From: an uncultured Prevotella sp.
GTDB lineage: Bacteria > Bacteroidota > Bacteroidia > Bacteroidales > Bacteroidaceae
Direction of reading: 5' to 3'
DNA: 37,534 bases
NCBI GenBank assembly: GCA_934254985.1
Contig: CAKQMS010000030.1
Span: 1-37,534 of the forward strand
Numbering within the stretch: the first letter of the stretch is position 1; the number at the start of each line of letters is the position of its first letter. The notes under the pieces were generated by a model. The model did no database searches and was not told the DNA's origin. It worked only from the letters and a program-made list of their open reading frames with translations. Shown here piece by piece: positions 34,839-37,534 of the stretch. The translations under genes and the position numbers were made by a program.

Positions 34839-34906
34839 AACAATGGTGAAGAACTATAGCTATATATATAATAATGTGTATATAGCTATAGTTCTTCACC
34901 ATTGTT
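34839..34906. repeat. Perfect 28-bp inverted repeat, probable terminator of rng
   Basis: Arms 34839-34866 and 34879-34906 are exact reverse complements with a 12-base AT loop. The hairpin starts 41 bp beyond the rng stop. The minus-strand sequence after it (GTATTTATATAG) is T-rich but without a clean U-run. Arms this long and perfect exceed a normal terminator; a small mobile palindrome is the alternative. Confidence 0.7.
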
Positions 34907-34946
34907 ATAATGATGCGAGTTGTATGTACGTTGAGTGAGCTTGTCG

Positions 34947-36521
34947 CTACGTATTTTCCATCTCTTCTTTCATGTCGATGAATTGCTTCTGCGAGTCGTA
35001 GAACTCATATTGCAAGAATGCAAGCTTCTGCGAAGCAACGACATTCACTCCAAATCCATACTTCATCTGCCACTTTCTCTTCAGCGAGATAACTCCCTGA
35101 TTGATATAAGCAGCAACATATGGATGTACATGCAACTGGAATTTCTTGATGCCTACCTTGTTTACCAAGCAGTCTATCTTTCTTTCCAGCTGATCTGTAA
35201 ATAGCAAGCTCGACTTTATCTTTCCCGTACCATTACAGGTAGGGCATGTTTCTTCTACGTTGACGTCCATTGCTGGTCGCACTCTCTGTCGTGTTATCTG
35301 CATCAATCCAAATTTGCTCAGAGGTAGAATGTTGTGTCTTGCTCTATCTTTCTGCATGTTCTTGCACATACGTTCGTAGAGCATTTGGCGATCCTCTGCC
35401 AAATTCATATCGATGAAGTCTACTACGATGATTCCTCCCATATCTCGTAGTCTTAGTTGGCGTGCCAATTCGTCGGCAGCACCAAGATTCACGTCGAGAG
35501 CGTTAGCCTCTTGTCCGTTTTCAGAGCGAGAGCGATTGCCGCTGTTCACATCCACTACGTGAAGAGCTTCGGTATGCTCAATAATAAGGTAAGCGCCGTG
35601 TTTGTAGTTCACGGTCTTGCCGAAGCTCGACTTAATTTGTTTTGTGACGTTGAAGTTGTCAAAGATAGGTACCTTGCCGGTATACATCTTCACTATGCTT
35701 GCTTTTTCCGGTGCAATAAGAGTTACATAGTCCTTTACATCTTTGTAAACTTCCTCATCGTTGACATAGATGTTCTCGAAAGATGGATTGAAGAGGTCGC
35801 GTAGTAGGGCTACGGCTCTACCAGTCTCTTCGAATACCAGCTGTGGTCTCTTTTGTGTCTTCTGAACCTTTTGTATTACGTCCTCCCACCGTTGGGTCAG
35901 AATCTTCATCTCTGAGTCGAGTTCAGCTACTCTTTTTCCTTCTGCCACTGTGCGTACAATAACGCTACAGTTTTGTGGCTTAATGCTGTGGATGAGTTGT
36001 TTTAGACGAGCACGTTCTTCGCCGCTCTTGATTTTAGAAGAAACAGAAACTTTGTTTCCGAAAGGCATCAGTACCAAATATCTACCAGCAAAGCTTAGTT
36101 CGCCTGTGAGTCGTGGACCCTTTGTTGATATTGGTTCTTTTACAACCTGTACCAGTACCTCTTGACCTACGGTTAGTGTTTGCTGCACCGAACCGTCTTT
36201 CTTAAGTTCTGGCATGAAGGATGCCTTAGAAAAAGGAAACAGTTTTTGTCTGTTGCTTGTTACTTGTTTCAGATATTTGCTGTAAGAATTGAATTGGCTG
36301 CCCAAGTCGAGATAGTGCAAGAAGGCATCGCGTTCGTAACCTACATCTACGAAACAGGCGTTGAGACCTGGCATCAGTTTCTTAACCTTTGCCACGTAGA
36401 TGTTTCCGACAGAGAAACTTGCCGATTTTGGCTCGTCTTGATATTCCACTAACTTCTTGTCTTCCAAGAGTGCGATAGAGATATCGTCCTGTCTAACGTC
36501 AATGACTACTTCGTTTGTCAT
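34947..36521 (-). CDS. rng: Ribonuclease G/E family endoribonuclease
   Basis: Processes rRNA and degrades mRNA. 524 residues: an N-terminal half with an embedded S1 domain (about 38-125, ASFSVGNIYVAKVKKLMPGLNACFVDVGY), the RNase H-like and DNase I-like catalytic core with the acidic Mg2+ sites in HVVDVNSGNRS and IIVVDFIDM, the zinc-link CPTCNGTGKI near residue 430, and a C-terminal domain typical of RNase G. No long degradosome scaffold follows, so it is the short form. The N-terminus MTNEVVIDVRQDDISIALLEDKKL is the usual one in Bacteroidetes. HU lies upstream on the same strand with a 29-residue basic ORF between them. Confidence 0.94.
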   Translation of the reverse strand: MTNEVVIDVRQDDISIALLEDKKLVEYQDEPKSASFSVGNIYVAKVKKLMPGLNACFVDVGYERDAFLHYLDLGSQFNSYSKYLKQVTSNRQKLFPFSKASFMPELKKDGSVQQTLTVGQEVLVQVVKEPISTKGPRLTGELSFAGRYLVLMPFGNKVSVSSKIKSGEERARLKQLIHSIKPQNCSVIVRTVAEGKRVAELDSEMKILTQRWEDVIQKVQKTQKRPQLVFEETGRAVALLRDLFNPSFENIYVNDEEVYKDVKDYVTLIAPEKASIVKMYTGKVPIFDNFNVTKQIKSSFGKTVNYKHGAYLIIEHTEALHVVDVNSGNRSRSENGQEANALDVNLGAADELARQLRLRDMGGIIVVDFIDMNLAEDRQMLYERMCKNMQKDRARHNILPLSKFGLMQITRQRVRPAMDVNVEETCPTCNGTGKIKSSLLFTDQLERKIDCLVNKVGIKKFQLHVHPYVAAYINQGVISLKRKWQMKYGFGVNVVASQKLAFLQYEFYDSQKQFIDMKEEMENT

Positions 36522-36617
36522 CTTTTACCTTGTTGCTTTTATCTTTTTACCCTGCAGTCGCCCTTTTCTTATGGCTTTCTGCATTAGTCTTGGTTGCTTA
36601 CAACCTTAACCTGATGT

Positions 36618-36666
36618 TACAAATAAAGGCGTGTCAAGAAATCCTTGACGGACACATTGACACGCC
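36618..36666 (-). terminator. Terminator after the 29-residue basic ORF
   Basis: A perfect 10-bp stem (36628-36637 with 36657-36666) followed on the minus strand by TTTATTTG. It separates the small ORF from rng, 25 bp after its stop. Confidence 0.75.
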
Positions 36667-36691
36667 CCACTAAAGAATAGACCTTAAAGGC

Positions 36692-36781
36692 TTACTTGCT
36701 CTTATGTCTGTTCTTTCTCAGTCTCTTTTTACGCTTATGAGTAGCCATCTTGTGGCCCTTCTTCTTCTTACCGTTTGGCAT
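36692..36781 (-). CDS. 29-residue very basic protein, candidate ribosome-associated
   Basis: The minus strand from ATG 36781 reads MPNGKKKKGHKMATHKRKKR followed by LRKNRHKSK and a stop. It has 29 residues, of which about 17 are Lys, Arg or His and none are acidic. The composition resembles the smallest ribosomal proteins (bL34, bL36, bTHX class). It sits between HU and RNase G and is closed by its own terminator. I remember similar short basic ORFs at this place in other Bacteroidetes but cannot verify it here. A ribosomal or RNA-binding role is inference; the second ATG (Met12) is an alternative start. Confidence 0.7.
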   Translation of the reverse strand: MPNGKKKKGHKMATHKRKKRLRKNRHKSK

Positions 36782-36854
36782 AGCTTAATTAATTTAAATT
36801 GTTTATTATAATGTTATCGAAAAATCTTTTTTATCTTCAATGTCAGGCTATTGA

Positions 36855-37136
36855 TTATTCACCCTTCATCTCGTCGATAAATGACTTTGCAGGCTTGAAG
36901 CAAGGCAGGTCGTGAGCTGCAATAGTAATAGTGGTGTTCTTGGTGATGTTTCTTGCAGTCTTCGCAGCACGATGCTTGATGACGAAACTGCCGAAACCAC
37001 GCAAATAGACATTTTCCTTGTCTTTAAGCATTGATTCCTTGATAGTCTCCATGAAACTCTCCACAACTACAGTAACTTCTCTTTTCTGAAGTCCAGTTGC
37101 TTCCATGATCTTGTTTATAACGTCAGCTTTGGTCAT
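36855..37136 (-). CDS. HU/IHF-family DNA-binding protein
   Basis: Nucleoid protein, 93 residues, the usual HU length. MTKADVINKIMEATGLQKREV is the N-terminal helical pair; VYLRGFGSFVIKHRAAKTARNI carries the core signature GFGSF and the start of the DNA-binding arm; the arm then reads TKNTTITIAAHDLPCFKPAKSF. The usual arm-tip proline and the FKPGK motif (here FKPAK) vary slightly. Has a -7 element about 52 bp upstream. Confidence 0.94.
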   Translation of the reverse strand: MTKADVINKIMEATGLQKREVTVVVESFMETIKESMLKDKENVYLRGFGSFVIKHRAAKTARNITKNTTITIAAHDLPCFKPAKSFIDEMKGE

Positions 37137-37188
37137 TTTTACTTATTGTCTTGTTATGTTATTTTACTTATAATCCATATTGGACTTG

Positions 37189-37196
37189 CAAATATA
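37189..37196 (-). promoter_or_regulatory. -7 element of the HU gene
   Basis: TATATTTG on the minus strand, 52 bp before the ATG; no clear TTTG at the right distance. Confidence 0.45.
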
Positions 37197-37492
37197 CGAG
37201 TTTTTTATGTATACAGGAAATTTATTTGCCTTTTTTTGCAAAATCTATGGCTTTTTTCTTCTTAAACTCCTTAACGTTCAATAAATTAAGAGTCAAAAGT
37301 GGCGTTTCTTTACTTCTTTGCTCTATTTGACAATCTTTTGTGTTTGTCAATAAATATTCTTTAATGTGGGCTTGAATGCTATATATAATAATAGGTATAG
37401 GGAATGTCTGTGTGTAATAACGCTACTTCCACTCATTTGCACTACCTTTTAATAATGTAACGTGAGTTCGACGAAATATAAGTGTCTGAAAA

Positions 37493-37524
37493 TTTGGTGA
37501 TTAGCGAAAATTGTTGTAACTTTA
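37493..37524 (+). promoter_or_regulatory. Probable promoter of a gene right of the window
   Basis: TTTG at 37493-37496, 20 bp, TAACTTTA at 37517-37524 (one base off consensus), pointing out of the window. In the about 300 bases before it (37197-37492) I find no gene and no feature beyond a 7-bp-arm hairpin at about 37327-37350. Confidence 0.4.
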
Positions 37525-37534
37525 AGGTGCTAAA

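Overview
The window reads as chromosome of a Bacteroidales bacterium, most likely Prevotellaceae (Prevotella in the broad sense). The support is a SusC/SusD pair, a FeoA-FeoB fusion, a GT3-type glycogen synthase beside a short alpha-glucan phosphorylase, GldE next to SSB, HU next to RNase G, A-rich leaders without clear Shine-Dalgarno sequences, and many promoters of the Bacteroidetes form (TTG/TTTG, about 20 bp, TAnnTTTG). Species assignment is inference. I see no phage, insertion sequence, CRISPR array or conjugative gene.

Layout. 1-4550: glycogen operon (GT3 synthase, GT35 phosphorylase) between two terminators. 4588-7595: PRPP synthetase and a ThiE/TenI-like protein on the minus strand, divergent from carboxynorspermidine decarboxylase (polyamine synthesis). 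7680-8162: tRNA operon Gly(GCC)-Leu(CAG)-Leu(GAG)-Gly(GCC) with a consensus promoter. 8192-11195: an unknown protein, SSB, GldE and a 4'-phosphopantetheinyl transferase in tight order. 11283-24939: a carbohydrate locus with SusC, SusD, a SusE/F-like four-module protein, a sugar-porter MFS permease whose 5' end carries an in-frame stop, a DUF5107-TPR protein, and an AraC regulator facing them. 25026-28490: a tiny lipoprotein, a Crp/Fnr regulator, LepA, and a small divergent lipoprotein. 28625-31996: two tandem paralogous acyl-CoA synthetases behind a promoter packed with TGCACA/TGTGCA half-sites. 32307-37136: FeoAB, RNase G, an unlisted 29-residue very basic protein, and HU. The last 400 bases hold no gene I can support, but end in a plausible rightward promoter.

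How it fits together. The carbohydrate locus has binding and import parts (SusCD, SusE/F-like, inner-membrane sugar permease, AraC sensor) but no glycoside hydrolase in view, which suggests uptake of small sugars or hydrolases encoded elsewhere. The rest is mostly housekeeping. The least ordinary items are regulatory or structural: the paired TGCACA half-sites before the acyl-CoA synthetases, a 22-bp-periodic palindrome trio downstream of susD, a terminator directly ahead of araC with no visible araC promoter, the nonsense codon at the start of the permease gene, and a T-loop C55 in both tRNA-Gly copies. I found no clear-cut new multi-gene system; the strongest leads are listed as findings.
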